DNA of 40,815 nt from Candidatus Hydrogenedentota bacterium (GCA_024278275.1 JAJRTN010000099.1:1-40815), one strand, 5' to 3'. Shown: positions 23,909-32,280, counted from the stretch's first letter. Numbers and translations: made by a program. Notes: generated by a model not told the origin, from the sequence alone.

Positions 23909-26900
23909 CTACGGGAGCGCGCCCGCTCGGACCGTGCCGGAGGGGGCTTCCAGCCGCATGGGCTTGGTGATGCGAAGGGCTTCCGCCGTGTTGCCGGATT
24001 TCACGTAAACGGTCCCCGCCGGGGTGACGAAATCCGTTCCTTCCGCGAGGGTGTTGAAAGGACTGGTTTCGCTGCCTTCCTCCGGTCCCCCGTGGGCGAA
24101 ATCGACCCACAGGGGGTCCGTGAAGCCCGCGGCAGGATCCACGCCGTTGCCGGTGAGGATGACACTGGCGGGGGAGTCGTCCGGGTCGTCCGACGCGACC
24201 GACAGCGCGGCAGTCTTGTTGCCTTCGGCGGCAGGGTTGAACTGGAGCGTCACCGTGCGCGATGCGCCAACGGCGAGTGCCGTCTCGCCGGTGTCACCCG
24301 CGATGGCAAAATCCGCCGCGTTTGCGCCGGTGATGTGGACACTTGCAATGTTGAGCGTGCTTTCGCCCGTGTTGCCGATGGAGACGGATTGGGAAGCCGT
24401 CGGCCCGGCGGTAACGCTCTGGTATCCGAAATCGAGACTTGTGGGGGAGAGGACGATATTCGGCGCGCCTTCGGCCACGCCCCAGAGATAGATGCCCACC
24501 GAGGGATCCGCCGGGTCGTTGGATTCGACGGTCACGTAAGCGACCTTGTCGCCCGGTGTGAGCGGGTTGAAGGCCACTTGTACCGTTCGTGTCGTGCCGG
24601 CGGCGAGGGTGGTTTCGCCCGTATCGCCGGTAATTGCATAGTCCACGGCCGCGTCGCCCGTGAGCCCCACGCTCGTGATGCGCAAGTCGTCGGGACCCGC
24701 GTTGCCGATGGTGAAGGCCACGGAAGCCGTCGGGCCGGCGCCCGCCACGCGATTCGGGAACAGGTAATAGGTGGGTGAAACATTGATATCGTTATCCGCG
24801 GCGAAGGTGCCGCACACACCAACATTGTCGATCATGAGCAGGAAATCGTCGTAGGAATTGTTTCGGAAGGCGATATGGACCGCCTGGTTGGCATAGCCCG
24901 CCGCGGCGAGGTCCACCTCCCGCGTGGTCCACACCGCGTTTTCGGACGGCGTGGTGAAGAGCGGCGCGTTCGCCAGGAATGCGGACATGCCCGGCCCCGC
25001 GGCGGAAATGCGCACCTCGTAGCCGTCGGAAAATGTCGGGTCCAGCGCGGCGGCGTCCCACTGGAGGGTGCTGCCCGCGTCGAGGGTGATAGCCGGGGTG
25101 ATGAGCCAGTCATCCGCCGCGCCCACCGGGTTGTACCAGGAGGTACTGACCGCCTCCGTATCCGTGTCGCTTTCGAGCCCCGTCATGGCAATCCAGGCCG
25201 CCGTAAAGTCCTGAAGCACCGGGGTGCGCCCGTCGTTGTCGATGAGGGTCCAGGTGGGCGGGATGCCGTTCGAGAAATCCTCGTGGAGCAGCACCTTCTC
25301 GCAAGCCCCGTCGCCGGAAGCCGTGGAGATGCGCAGACTGTAGGCGCCAACGGCGCTGCCGAAGCCGGCGAGTCGAACGAGGTAGGGCGTGCCCGCCGTA
25401 AGATCCAGGATTACCTCGGATTGGACACTGCATGTGTCGTCATTGCAGCCGAGGCTGGTCAGGTTGCCGCAGGTGCCGCTGAAGACCGACAGGGTGGTGT
25501 CGAAGTCACTGCCGCAGGCCGAGATGATATGGCTCTCCGTGGTGATGGGGGTGAAGCGGAACCACACGTCACGGTAGTCCTCAAGGTCCATATTGTTGCA
25601 CGTCACGTGCCCCACGCCCGTGGCGGTGACGGTGGATCCCGTGTAATACCGGTCCGCCACGATGTCCATGGCGTTCTCGCAGTCATTGTTGTCCGGCGGC
25701 GGCTGGCAGGAAGTTTCCGGCGTGATGGCCACGGCCTTGCAGGCGTTCGCGATGTTGGCCCGTTGCGCCGCGGAGAGGCCCAGATTGATGGCGGCCTGGG
25801 TGAGGGCGTTGTAGAGGTCCACGAAATCCGCGGCCTGGGTGAGCAGGTTCACCTGGCATTCATAAAACAGGTCCGCCACCAGGGAGATGCCCATGCCGCT
25901 GATGGTGTAGCCGCGGAAGGAGGCGCCATCGGTAAGCAGGTAGCACAGCTTATTGGGTACGCCGGAGTTGATGTGAACCCCGCCGTTGTCGGAGCCCACC
26001 TCCCACCAGTAAGGGCTGCACGTGCTGTCCGGCTGTCCGCTGTTGACGGGGTTTTTCATGTCGCGAATGGCGCCGTTGGGCAAGTCTTCCCCCATGAGCC
26101 AGCGGACCCCGGCCGCGTCGTTCCCCGCGCCGTTGGTGAGATCGATGAACTCTCCCCAGATATCGGAGAAAGACTCATTCATCGCCCCGGAAAGGCCGAA
26201 GTAAATAAGGCTGGACGTGTGTTGCGTCACGCCATGGGTCAACTCATGGCCCACCACGTCGTCCGCCCCGGCGAAGCCTTCGCCGAAATACATGCGCGCC
26301 CCGTTCCAAAAGGCGTTGGCCATGGGACACGGCGAGGGCGATCCGGGGCAAAAGCGTACCGTGCCACTGATCACCATGCCGTTGCCGTCGATGCTGTCCC
26401 GGCCGTGCTCGTTCCAATAGAAGTCATAGGTGTCGCCGAAAAAGTCATAGGCGTCATCGGCATCGGGGACCGCCACGCCGTTGGTGCGCGTATTGTTGGG
26501 GTCCGAGGTCGCCGGTTCGCCTTCCGTGCGCACCAGATTGCCGGGGTCCGACGTGCTGTTCGCCGCGTCATGCACCTCCCGGGCGAGCGCCTCCTGGATG
26601 AGCGAGAAGTGAAGAAAAACTTCCCCCGTCCGGGCATCCACGAACACGCGCTCCTTCACCCAGGGCGCATCGACGCCCGCCCGGACCATGGACCACGCCA
26701 GCCGGTTCACGCCGCCGAGCCCCAGCACCTCGGGCGCGAAGATAAGCAACTCCGGGCCTTCCACGACCACCGTCGCCACCCCCGGCGCGCCCCGCACCAC
26801 CAGTTGCTCCGCCCGGGACACGGCTTCGGCCGCGTCCACGGCGGGTGTGAGGGGAATTTTGCCCGTGTCCAGGCCCGCGGTATTGCGCATGACATCGCTC

Positions 26901-27367
26901 ACGGCGCTCTCGATGCCCCGCTTCCGGTGTACCTGGACGATGGCCTCCGCGCCGAAAACGGGCAAGCCGCCGTAGGTCTGGCGCATGCGCACCGACGTGC
27001 GGAGTCCCGTAACCGTGGCGCGCGTTGTTTCAAGAGCCGTCGCGGGGCTGTCGAGGCCGAAGGCCGTGGCACGCTCCATCATGAACCGCCGGGCGGCGGC
27101 CTCGGGTGTCGTCCCCGGGGGCGACAAACTTCCTGACGGCGGCGCGCCCAGGAAACGCAGACTGCCGTCTTCGGCATGGGTGGTGCGCGCCGGTTCCGCG
27201 CCCGACCCAAGATGAACGCCTTCGGTCAATCGGCGGGCGGCCTTGGCGCGCGGCGAGGAGGGACCGTCTTCGTTGAACACCGGCCCCGCGAAAGCGGATG
27301 CGGAAAGAGCCGTCACTGCAAGGAAAAACACCGGGCACAAACGTCTTCGGTATGCGGCTACCTGCAT
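23909..27367 (-). CDS. Secreted M4 (thermolysin-type) metallopeptidase with C-terminal sandwich domains
   Basis: A 1152-aa exported zinc protease. Order: signal peptide (1 to about 28), FTP/PepSY-like propeptide (about 60-220, RQTYGGLPVFGAEAIVQV), then the M4 catalytic domain with HELTH at 374-378, the third zinc ligand in NESFSD (E398) and the HINSGVPN segment holding the catalytic histidine. A PPC-like beta domain follows (CENAMDIVADRYYTG), then a cleaved-adhesin-like jelly roll (LLHEDFSNGIPPTWTLIDNDG) and two choice-of-anchor-D / HYDIN-type Ig repeats (TFSIGN-type motifs FTIGNAGPDDLRI and VSIGNTGESTLNI). It ends with a short segment that has a VYVKSGNTAEALRI pattern. AAGGGG precedes the ATG. 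It should degrade protein outside the cell; no sorting tail is seen. Confidence 0.93.
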   Translation of the reverse strand: MQVAAYRRRLCPVFFLAVTALSASAFAGPVFNEDGPSSPRAKAARRLTEGVHLGSGAEPARTTHAEDGSLRFLGAPPSGSLSPPGTTPEAAARRFMMERATAFGLDSPATALETTRATVTGLRTSVRMRQTYGGLPVFGAEAIVQVHRKRGIESAVSDVMRNTAGLDTGKIPLTPAVDAAEAVSRAEQLVVRGAPGVATVVVEGPELLIFAPEVLGLGGVNRLAWSMVRAGVDAPWVKERVFVDARTGEVFLHFSLIQEALAREVHDAANSTSDPGNLVRTEGEPATSDPNNTRTNGVAVPDADDAYDFFGDTYDFYWNEHGRDSIDGNGMVISGTVRFCPGSPSPCPMANAFWNGARMYFGEGFAGADDVVGHELTHGVTQHTSSLIYFGLSGAMNESFSDIWGEFIDLTNGAGNDAAGVRWLMGEDLPNGAIRDMKNPVNSGQPDSTCSPYWWEVGSDNGGVHINSGVPNKLCYLLTDGASFRGYTISGMGISLVADLFYECQVNLLTQAADFVDLYNALTQAAINLGLSAAQRANIANACKAVAITPETSCQPPPDNNDCENAMDIVADRYYTGSTVTATGVGHVTCNNMDLEDYRDVWFRFTPITTESHIISACGSDFDTTLSVFSGTCGNLTSLGCNDDTCSVQSEVILDLTAGTPYLVRLAGFGSAVGAYSLRISTASGDGACEKVLLHEDFSNGIPPTWTLIDNDGRTPVLQDFTAAWIAMTGLESDTDTEAVSTSWYNPVGAADDWLITPAITLDAGSTLQWDAAALDPTFSDGYEVRISAAGPGMSAFLANAPLFTTPSENAVWTTREVDLAAAGYANQAVHIAFRNNSYDDFLLMIDNVGVCGTFAADNDINVSPTYYLFPNRVAGAGPTASVAFTIGNAGPDDLRITSVGLTGDAAVDYAITGDTGETTLAAGTTRTVQVAFNPLTPGDKVAYVTVESNDPADPSVGIYLWGVAEGAPNIVLSPTSLDFGYQSVTAGPTASQSVSIGNTGESTLNIASVHITGANAADFAIAGDTGETALAVGASRTVTLQFNPAAEGNKTAALSVASDDPDDSPASVILTGNGVDPAAGFTDPLWVDFAHGGPEEGSETSPFNTLAEGTDFVTPAGTVYVKSGNTAEALRITKPMRLEAPSGTVRAGALP

Positions 27368-27406
27368 AACGCACCCCTTAAGTGGCAAATGTCACAACAC
27401 CATGAT

Positions 27407-27436
27407 CACATAACGTCAATGCCCGGTGGCCGTCAA
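27407..27436 (-). promoter_or_regulatory. Possible promoter of the M4 peptidase gene
   Basis: On the minus strand TTGACG (27431-27436) is followed after 18 bp by TATGTG (27407-27412), a weak -10, about 40 bp ahead of the ATG. A second TTGACG lies at 27414-27419. The -10 match is poor, so this is tentative. The other content of 27368-27910 is the REP-like repeat and the TATAAT element listed below. Confidence 0.3.
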
Positions 27437-27653
27437 GTGTTTACGCTCCACCATTTTCAATTCAGTATTACACTACAGGGGCACCTTTATTCTGTCAATG
27501 AGCCATTTTCGAATGGGTATCCCGAATGTGGGCACGATCTGCCCTGGAATGGAAACCATTGCCGAGACATGAAGAATGGGAATGACAGGCGGGGCGTCCA
27601 AGCCTTCCGCCAGTCCCGCAGGCGGGGAAATCCACGGGAAAGGCCAGGTGTTG

Positions 27654-27735
27654 CCCGCTTTCGCGGGGATGACGGTTGGTCGTGGCCCGGGCGGCTGTTG
27701 TGATTCCGGGTGTCGTCAAGCCGGGTTAACCGACT
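27654..27735 (+). repeat. REP-like repeat, copy 2
   Basis: A CCCGCTTTCGCGGG hairpin starts at 27654; 27655-27685 is an exact 31-nt inverted match to 14290-14320. Looser similarity continues for about 50 nt past the match, ending in an AAGCCGGGTTAACCGAC-type segment. The element lies between divergent transcription units. A shorter third copy is at 32281-32302. Confidence 0.65.
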
Positions 27736-27898
27736 ACCCCCATTTCAGGGAGGCCATCCTTTGACCCGCCGGGAGCAGGAAGTTGAAACGGGTGGAGCCG
27801 TCTCGGGCCGGGCGCACAGGTCCATCTACGTGTTTTTCCCCTACGACTTTTTTGCAAATGCCGTGTTTTTCACCGATGTGTATTTTGGAATTCCATCC

Positions 27899-27904
27899 TA
27901 TAAT
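27899..27904 (+). promoter_or_regulatory. Consensus TATAAT directly ahead of a small ORF
   Basis: A perfect TATAAT ends 6 bp before the ATG at 27911. Transcription would be expected to start at or within a base or so of that ATG, giving a leaderless mRNA. No good -35 is seen 16-18 bp upstream. It may also supply the downstream cytochrome genes. Confidence 0.45.
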
Positions 27905-27910
27905 TTCAAC

Positions 27911-28054
27911 ATGCGTACCGTGGAATATAACCGAGAATCGCGAAAACATGCCCGAAGCATGGTGGACTTGGGCGATGTGCTGTCGCTGGCGGCTTTCTGC
28001 CTCCTCGCCACGTTGTTCGCGATACTTATCCTTGGGAATGTTGTGCCCGCTTAG
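27911..28054 (+). CDS. Small single-span membrane protein (47 aa)
   Basis: This short frame encodes a charged N-terminus (MRTVEYNRESRKHARS) and one clear TM helix (VLSLAAFCLLATLFAILIL) near the C-terminus, giving an inside-basic topology. There is no Shine-Dalgarno site, but the consensus TATAAT just upstream would make a leaderless message. The frame is open for longer upstream, yet the upstream part reads through a repeat and does not look coding. It precedes the cytochrome genes by 115 bp on the same strand. Function unknown; it could be a small accessory or leader peptide. Confidence 0.5.
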   Translation: MRTVEYNRESRKHARSMVDLGDVLSLAAFCLLATLFAILILGNVVPA

Positions 28055-28075
28055 GGATGGCTGGGAGCCAACCAG

Positions 28076-28127
28076 CTTGCGGGATACGTGACGGGTTCCC
28101 GGGTGCCCGTGATCCTGTCCGGGCAAG
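28076..28127 (+). promoter_or_regulatory. Nested hairpin in the leader of the cytochrome genes
   Basis: Three stems nest: CTTGC with GCAAG (28076-28080 / 28123-28127), GGAT with ATCC (28082-28085 / 28112-28115) and ACGGG with CCCGT (28091-28095 / 28106-28110). The structure lies 20 bp after the 47-aa ORF and 40 bp ahead of the cytochrome start. It could be an attenuator or RNA stabiliser. I do not recognise a riboswitch; cyclic-di-GMP (GEMM) consensus bases are absent. Confidence 0.3.
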
Positions 28128-28168
28128 AGGCTGAACACGCCGGCGCGGGTTAAAAAAGGGGTTGTACG

Positions 28169-28831
28169 ATGAACAAGGGTGTGATGGCTGGGGTGGCCGC
28201 CGTGGCCGTGGTGTTTTTCGCTTCATCCGGCAAGGTGACGGGGGAGATTCGCGAGTCCCATCACGACTTCAGTACGGCGGGCTGGAGCGGTGGCGAGATT
28301 TGCATTGTATGTCATACCCCGCATGGTGCGAATACCACGGTGGCGGACGCGCCTTTATGGAATCACGAAGTCACAAATGCGGCATATACAGTCTATACTA
28401 GCCTGTCCCTTGACGCGCTCCCGAGCCAACCGAGCGGGGATTCCAAGTTGTGCCTGTCGTGTCACGACGGGACGGTCGCCGTGGACAGTTTCGGGGGAAA
28501 TACGGGAAGCTGGACGGCGGGTTTTGGGAACCTGGGGACCGACCTGACGCGCCACCACCCCATTTCGTTTGTTTATGATGACGCCCTGGCACAAACGGAC
28601 GGCGAGTTATACGCTCCATCAAGCCAGTCTTCCGGGCTTGGTAGCACCATCGACGCGGACCTGCTTCGGGGGGGGCGGATGGAATGTACCTCTTGCCATG
28701 ACGTTCACATTTCCCGGAACAGCGCGGGTTGCGCCGGTTGCCACTTCGTGGGCGGCGTGACAACCAAAACACTTTCTCTTTGGAAATCCAACGACGGCAG
28801 TGCGCTCTGCCTCACGTGTCACAACAAGTAA
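28169..28831 (+). CDS. Exported five-haem c-type cytochrome
   Basis: A 220-aa protein with a Sec signal peptide (1 to about 25) and five CXXCH haem sites: CIVCH, CLSCH, CTSCH, CAGCH and CLTCH, the last at the very C-terminus (CLTCHNK). Seven other histidines (SHHD, TPHG, WNHE, RHHP, DVHI) give enough distal ligands for bis-His haems. The pattern CHTPHGANT, then APLWNHEVT, SKLCLSCHDGTVAVDSFGG, HHPISFVYDD and CTSCHDVH is that of small multihaem cytochromes found in metal-reducing and anaerobic bacteria. AAGGGG lies 8 nt or so before the ATG. It is the first of three exported proteins on this strand and likely carries electrons across or outside the envelope. Confidence 0.92.
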   Translation: MNKGVMAGVAAVAVVFFASSGKVTGEIRESHHDFSTAGWSGGEICIVCHTPHGANTTVADAPLWNHEVTNAAYTVYTSLSLDALPSQPSGDSKLCLSCHDGTVAVDSFGGNTGSWTAGFGNLGTDLTRHHPISFVYDDALAQTDGELYAPSSQSSGLGSTIDADLLRGGRMECTSCHDVHISRNSAGCAGCHFVGGVTTKTLSLWKSNDGSALCLTCHNK

Positions 28832-28858
28832 GCCCGATCTGGCCGGAAAAGAGGCGAA

Positions 28859-29986
28859 ATGCTGTCATCCATGCATCATCAAGCCGTGGTTTCATTGGCC
28901 TTTCTCGCACTTGCGTTTTGCGGTTTCTCCCCGGCCGCGGAACCATTGTCCATGCCCTCCTTCGTAAGAAGTCAACCCCTTGTCTCCGGACTGGGCGCGC
29001 CAACCGCCGTCGCGTCGGATGTACGGGGCCAGGTGTACGTGGTCGAGTCCGGGAAAAACAGGCTTTCCGTCTTTTTCGAGGGCCGGGTGGTGGGCGAAAT
29101 CAGCCAATTGCATCGCCCTATCAGCGTCGCGGTTGACAGGGAACAGCAGATTTACGTGGGCAACGCGGACACCGGCAGCGTTGACGTATACGGCGAAGAC
29201 TTGCGGTTCATTCGCAAGCTGGGCGCGGGTGACGGCGCGTTTCTCCATCCCGCGGGCATCGCCGTTCGCGAGAACGGAACGGTATACGTGGCAGACAGCA
29301 AGAAAAACGAGGTCCACGTGTTTGACGCGGAGGGCGCATTCCAGTTTGCCATAGGATCTCCGGGCAGTAATGCCGGGGAGTTCACGTTCCCCGTTTCGCT
29401 GGCTTTGGACGAATCCGCAGACCGCCTCTTCGTGACCGACCTTCAACTGGTTCCCACCTTTGAACACGGATTGAGCGGGGGGGAAGGGGTGCAGCAGGGG
29501 GCGCGAATCCAGGTGTTTGGTCTTGACGGGACCTTTCAAAGTGCTTTCGCGCCCCATGGCCGTGGCGAAGGACGCCTTGTCCGCCCGCTCGGTGTTGCCG
29601 TGGACCCGGCTGGCCGGCTGTACGTGAGCGACGCCTATCAGAACGTGGTTCAGGTGTATTCCAGCGCGGGGGCAAGCCTGGGCGCGCTTTATGATTTGGC
29701 GTCCCCCTTTCAAACGCCTTTGGGCATCGCCTTCGGCAAGGCCGGCAACACCCTGTTCGTGGTGTCGCAAAACGCCGGATTGGTGGAGACCTTCGATCTG
29801 TTCTTCACCGGCGAGGGTGAGGGTGAAGGCGAAGTTGGGGAAGAAACAGGTAACACCCTGGGCTGCATGGCGTCGCAAGACCGGGGTTCTTTTGTCGGCG
29901 CCATGGCGGATTTGACGCTGCTGATCATTGCCTTGGCCGTATTGGGTTGGAAGGCGAAGCCCGGAAGAACTCCATCCGCCTCATGA
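28859..29986 (+). CDS. NHL-repeat beta-propeller with Gly-Glu linker and C-terminal Cys-TM tail
   Basis: A 375-aa exported protein between two cytochrome genes. After the signal peptide (to about residue 27) come about six NHL-type blades with the usual PxGIAVxxxGxVYVADxxxxxVxVF pattern, for example HPAGIAVRENGTVYVADSKKN and RPLGVAVDPAGRLYVSDAYQN. The tail from about 322 has an acidic GEGEGEGE linker, a TLGC cysteine, a 15-20-residue hydrophobic helix (LTLLIIALAVLGW) and a short basic end (KAKPGR). This is the layout of C-terminal sorting signals. GAGG precedes the ATG. The propeller probably binds a partner, maybe one of the cytochromes, and the tail anchors it in the membrane or directs it to the surface. 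Confidence 0.85.
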   Translation: MLSSMHHQAVVSLAFLALAFCGFSPAAEPLSMPSFVRSQPLVSGLGAPTAVASDVRGQVYVVESGKNRLSVFFEGRVVGEISQLHRPISVAVDREQQIYVGNADTGSVDVYGEDLRFIRKLGAGDGAFLHPAGIAVRENGTVYVADSKKNEVHVFDAEGAFQFAIGSPGSNAGEFTFPVSLALDESADRLFVTDLQLVPTFEHGLSGGEGVQQGARIQVFGLDGTFQSAFAPHGRGEGRLVRPLGVAVDPAGRLYVSDAYQNVVQVYSSAGASLGALYDLASPFQTPLGIAFGKAGNTLFVVSQNAGLVETFDLFFTGEGEGEGEVGEETGNTLGCMASQDRGSFVGAMADLTLLIIALAVLGWKAKPGRTPSAS

Positions 29987-30015
29987 GACTTCGGGGATCC
30001 CGGAGTCGGGTGGAA

Positions 30016-32100
30016 ATGATTATGAGGCATGTGCATTCGATGAAAAGACGAGCGTTGACAATAGCCGCGAGCTTGGCGATGGTCTTGGGGTGTGCCTGTG
30101 TTTTCGCGCAAGATTACCCGCACACGGAAGCCAACAACGGTATTACCTGCGATACCTGTCATTTTATTTTTCATAGCGAAGAAAACCTGTTGGTGGAATG
30201 GATCACACAGGACGCCCCCCAGGACATAGACGACACGCCCACGAACCGGCTTTGCCGCAGTTGTCACAACGATTTGGTTGCCCCGCGGATGGAAACCCAT
30301 TCCAGCCTCACGACGAGCACGGCCTACGGAGACTGGTCCGTGGAATGCAGCACCTGCCATGATCCGCATTTGCAGCAGCAGATCTGGGCCGCTGACAGTT
30401 CAGCGTTTATCTATGAGGGGATCTCGACAAGTATCAGTGCCACCGCGTTGAGCCAGGCGGGGGCCGGGTGGACGCCGGACGCCTTTGCGGGCATGGTTCT
30501 GGTGCCGAATCTGCTCAATCGCGAGTACAGCTACAAGATTACAGCCAACACCACCGATACCTTGTCGGTACAGGGACCCATCAACCTGGACGCCGCGTCG
30601 CCGGGGGACGCTTTTGCCATCGTTTACGGCAAGCTTATTCGCGACTTGGTGCCCCTTCCCGGGGGCGGGAGCGGGGTGGTGAAGTTTTATGCGCCAACGG
30701 GGCTGAACTCCTTCGCCGACGGCGTCGGCGCGTTCGACGGCATTTGTGAAGCATGCCACACGCAAACCTATCATTTCCGGCGCAATGGAAGCGGTCCGGG
30801 CCAGAATCATGGGGGTAAAGCGGGTGAAAACTGCACCACGTGCCACGATCACTTGAACGGTTTCGCGCCGTCCGGCACCTGTGTTGACTGTCACGCGGTC
30901 CCGAAGGGTTCCCGGCGCGCCGTGGTGGGCGAATTCCCCTCGAATGATGTCCATGGGCACTACGGCGCCGAACTGGACCCCGAGGATTGCCTGGTCTGTC
31001 ACAGTGTGGCCACCCACATGAACGGGTACGTGGAACTGGTTGACCCGGACACGGGAAGTCTCTACACCTTTCAGCAGCCGACCGATTTAACGGCCAGTCC
31101 CGATCTCTCCGATTTCTGTTCCGCATGTCATGATGCCGATGGCGCCAGCCGGCTTCCCACCCCCTTTGATCCCTTTGGCAATGGCAACGCGGCGCCCAAC
31201 GTGGCCGACCGCTTCAAGGGAACGCTTCAATGGTCCGAATGGTACGGTGACTTTTGTTTCGGCGAGGAAGGGACGCAGCGCGCGGTCAACAGTCATCATG
31301 ATATCGGGGATGGGGACCAGGCGTTCAGTGGCGCCAAGCTGGAATGCCTGAATTGTCACGGCGCGCACACCGCTTCTGCGTCGCAGCCGTTGGCCGATCC
31401 CTACGACACGGTCAAGGCCTGGACGGGCACGGACAACGGGTTCTGCCTGTCGTGCCATAATGGCGGCAACGGCCCCGCCGACCCGGGGTTCCCCCCCACC
31501 GTCACCGGCCCCACCGTGGCCCTGCGCGGTCTGGACACCTGCGATTACACCGTGGCCCCCTGGCATGTGGATTACACCTGGACCAATTCCGCGCACGGGG
31601 GGGATTCCAAACGGGGCTGGGCGGGTTACTCGGGCGCCCCCGGCGCGGAGGTGGCCTGCATGTCGTGCCATGATCCTCATGGCTCCTACACGCCCGCCAA
31701 TCCCGCGGGCAACCCCTACATGATCCGGGACTTCGTGGACGGCACGCCGTATGTCGATGACGGCGTTCGCCCCGGCGCGCAATGGAACGGGCCGCCGTGG
31801 GAAACGTTCGGAACCCAAAAGGCAGTGGTGATCCCCATCACGGGCGTGGAAGTGGGCATGGACAATCTTTGCGTGACGTGCCATGCGGACTGGGTGCAGG
31901 CCTACAGCTGGCACACGAGCTGCAACGGTTGCCTGACCTGTCATGGCCACGGCCAAACCTGGGGCAACTATGATTGGGGTCCCGGAAATGACGACGGGGC
32001 GCCTTGCCCGCCGGTGAAGAGCCAGCCCAAGATAAATCTTGGGTTGGAGACGCCCCCGCTTCATTCCTACTTTCTCCCCGACGACGAGGACGGAAAGTAA
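30016..32100 (+). CDS. Exported thirteen-haem c-type cytochrome
   Basis: About 694 aa (686 if translation starts at the ATG at 30040), with a signal peptide ending near VFAQDY. Thirteen CXXCH motifs are visible in order: CDTCH, CRSCH, CSTCH, CEACH, CTTCH, CVDCH, CLVCH, CSACH, CLNCH, CLSCH, CMSCH, CVTCH and CLTCH. The last is part of CNGCLTCH, with an extra CxxC directly ahead. Between haems 3 and 4 a beta-rich stretch of about 120 residues without cysteine interrupts the haem domain, ending VKFYAPTGLNSFADG, a pattern seen in large exported cytochromes. A start ATG is hard to fix: none has a strong binding site. With its two upstream neighbours it suggests an envelope or extracellular electron path. 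No porin gene is adjacent. Confidence 0.92.
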   Translation: MIMRHVHSMKRRALTIAASLAMVLGCACVFAQDYPHTEANNGITCDTCHFIFHSEENLLVEWITQDAPQDIDDTPTNRLCRSCHNDLVAPRMETHSSLTTSTAYGDWSVECSTCHDPHLQQQIWAADSSAFIYEGISTSISATALSQAGAGWTPDAFAGMVLVPNLLNREYSYKITANTTDTLSVQGPINLDAASPGDAFAIVYGKLIRDLVPLPGGGSGVVKFYAPTGLNSFADGVGAFDGICEACHTQTYHFRRNGSGPGQNHGGKAGENCTTCHDHLNGFAPSGTCVDCHAVPKGSRRAVVGEFPSNDVHGHYGAELDPEDCLVCHSVATHMNGYVELVDPDTGSLYTFQQPTDLTASPDLSDFCSACHDADGASRLPTPFDPFGNGNAAPNVADRFKGTLQWSEWYGDFCFGEEGTQRAVNSHHDIGDGDQAFSGAKLECLNCHGAHTASASQPLADPYDTVKAWTGTDNGFCLSCHNGGNGPADPGFPPTVTGPTVALRGLDTCDYTVAPWHVDYTWTNSAHGGDSKRGWAGYSGAPGAEVACMSCHDPHGSYTPANPAGNPYMIRDFVDGTPYVDDGVRPGAQWNGPPWETFGTQKAVVIPITGVEVGMDNLCVTCHADWVQAYSWHTSCNGCLTCHGHGQTWGNYDWGPGNDDGAPCPPVKSQPKINLGLETPPLHSYFLPDDEDGK

Positions 32101-32229
32101 GAGCGCGTTCTTCCACCGATGGAGATGGGTTCCGGCGTGGTCGTTTCAGGACCGGGCCATGGTGTTCCCCGGCGGGGATCCTGTTGGGCACGAGCGACCG
32201 GGGGGGCTTCCGAAGGAGCCGCCGCTAAT

Positions 32230-32277
32230 GTAGAAGAGGCTTCCAGCCTCTTCAAAGCGGCTGGAAGCCGCTTCTAC
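32230..32277. repeat. 48-nt near-perfect inverted repeat (clover-type), terminator candidate
   Basis: GTAGAAG and CTTCTAC flank two internal hairpins: AGAGGCT / AGCCTCT and GCGGCT / AGCCGC. The whole 48 nt is also almost its own reverse complement, so it can form one long or two short hairpins. It lies between the convergent 13-haem cytochrome and response regulator genes and may end both transcripts. The rest of 32101-32347 holds the REP-like piece below and no gene. Confidence 0.6.
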
Positions 32278-32280
32278 GTT

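Noticed and set aside
24875-27136. 753-codon open frame on the plus strand opposite the M4 peptidase
   Set aside because: Antisense shadow of the protease; low-complexity composition.
28055-28168. Cyclic-di-GMP (GEMM) riboswitch ahead of the cytochrome
   Set aside because: The conserved GEMM bases are missing; only generic hairpins are seen.
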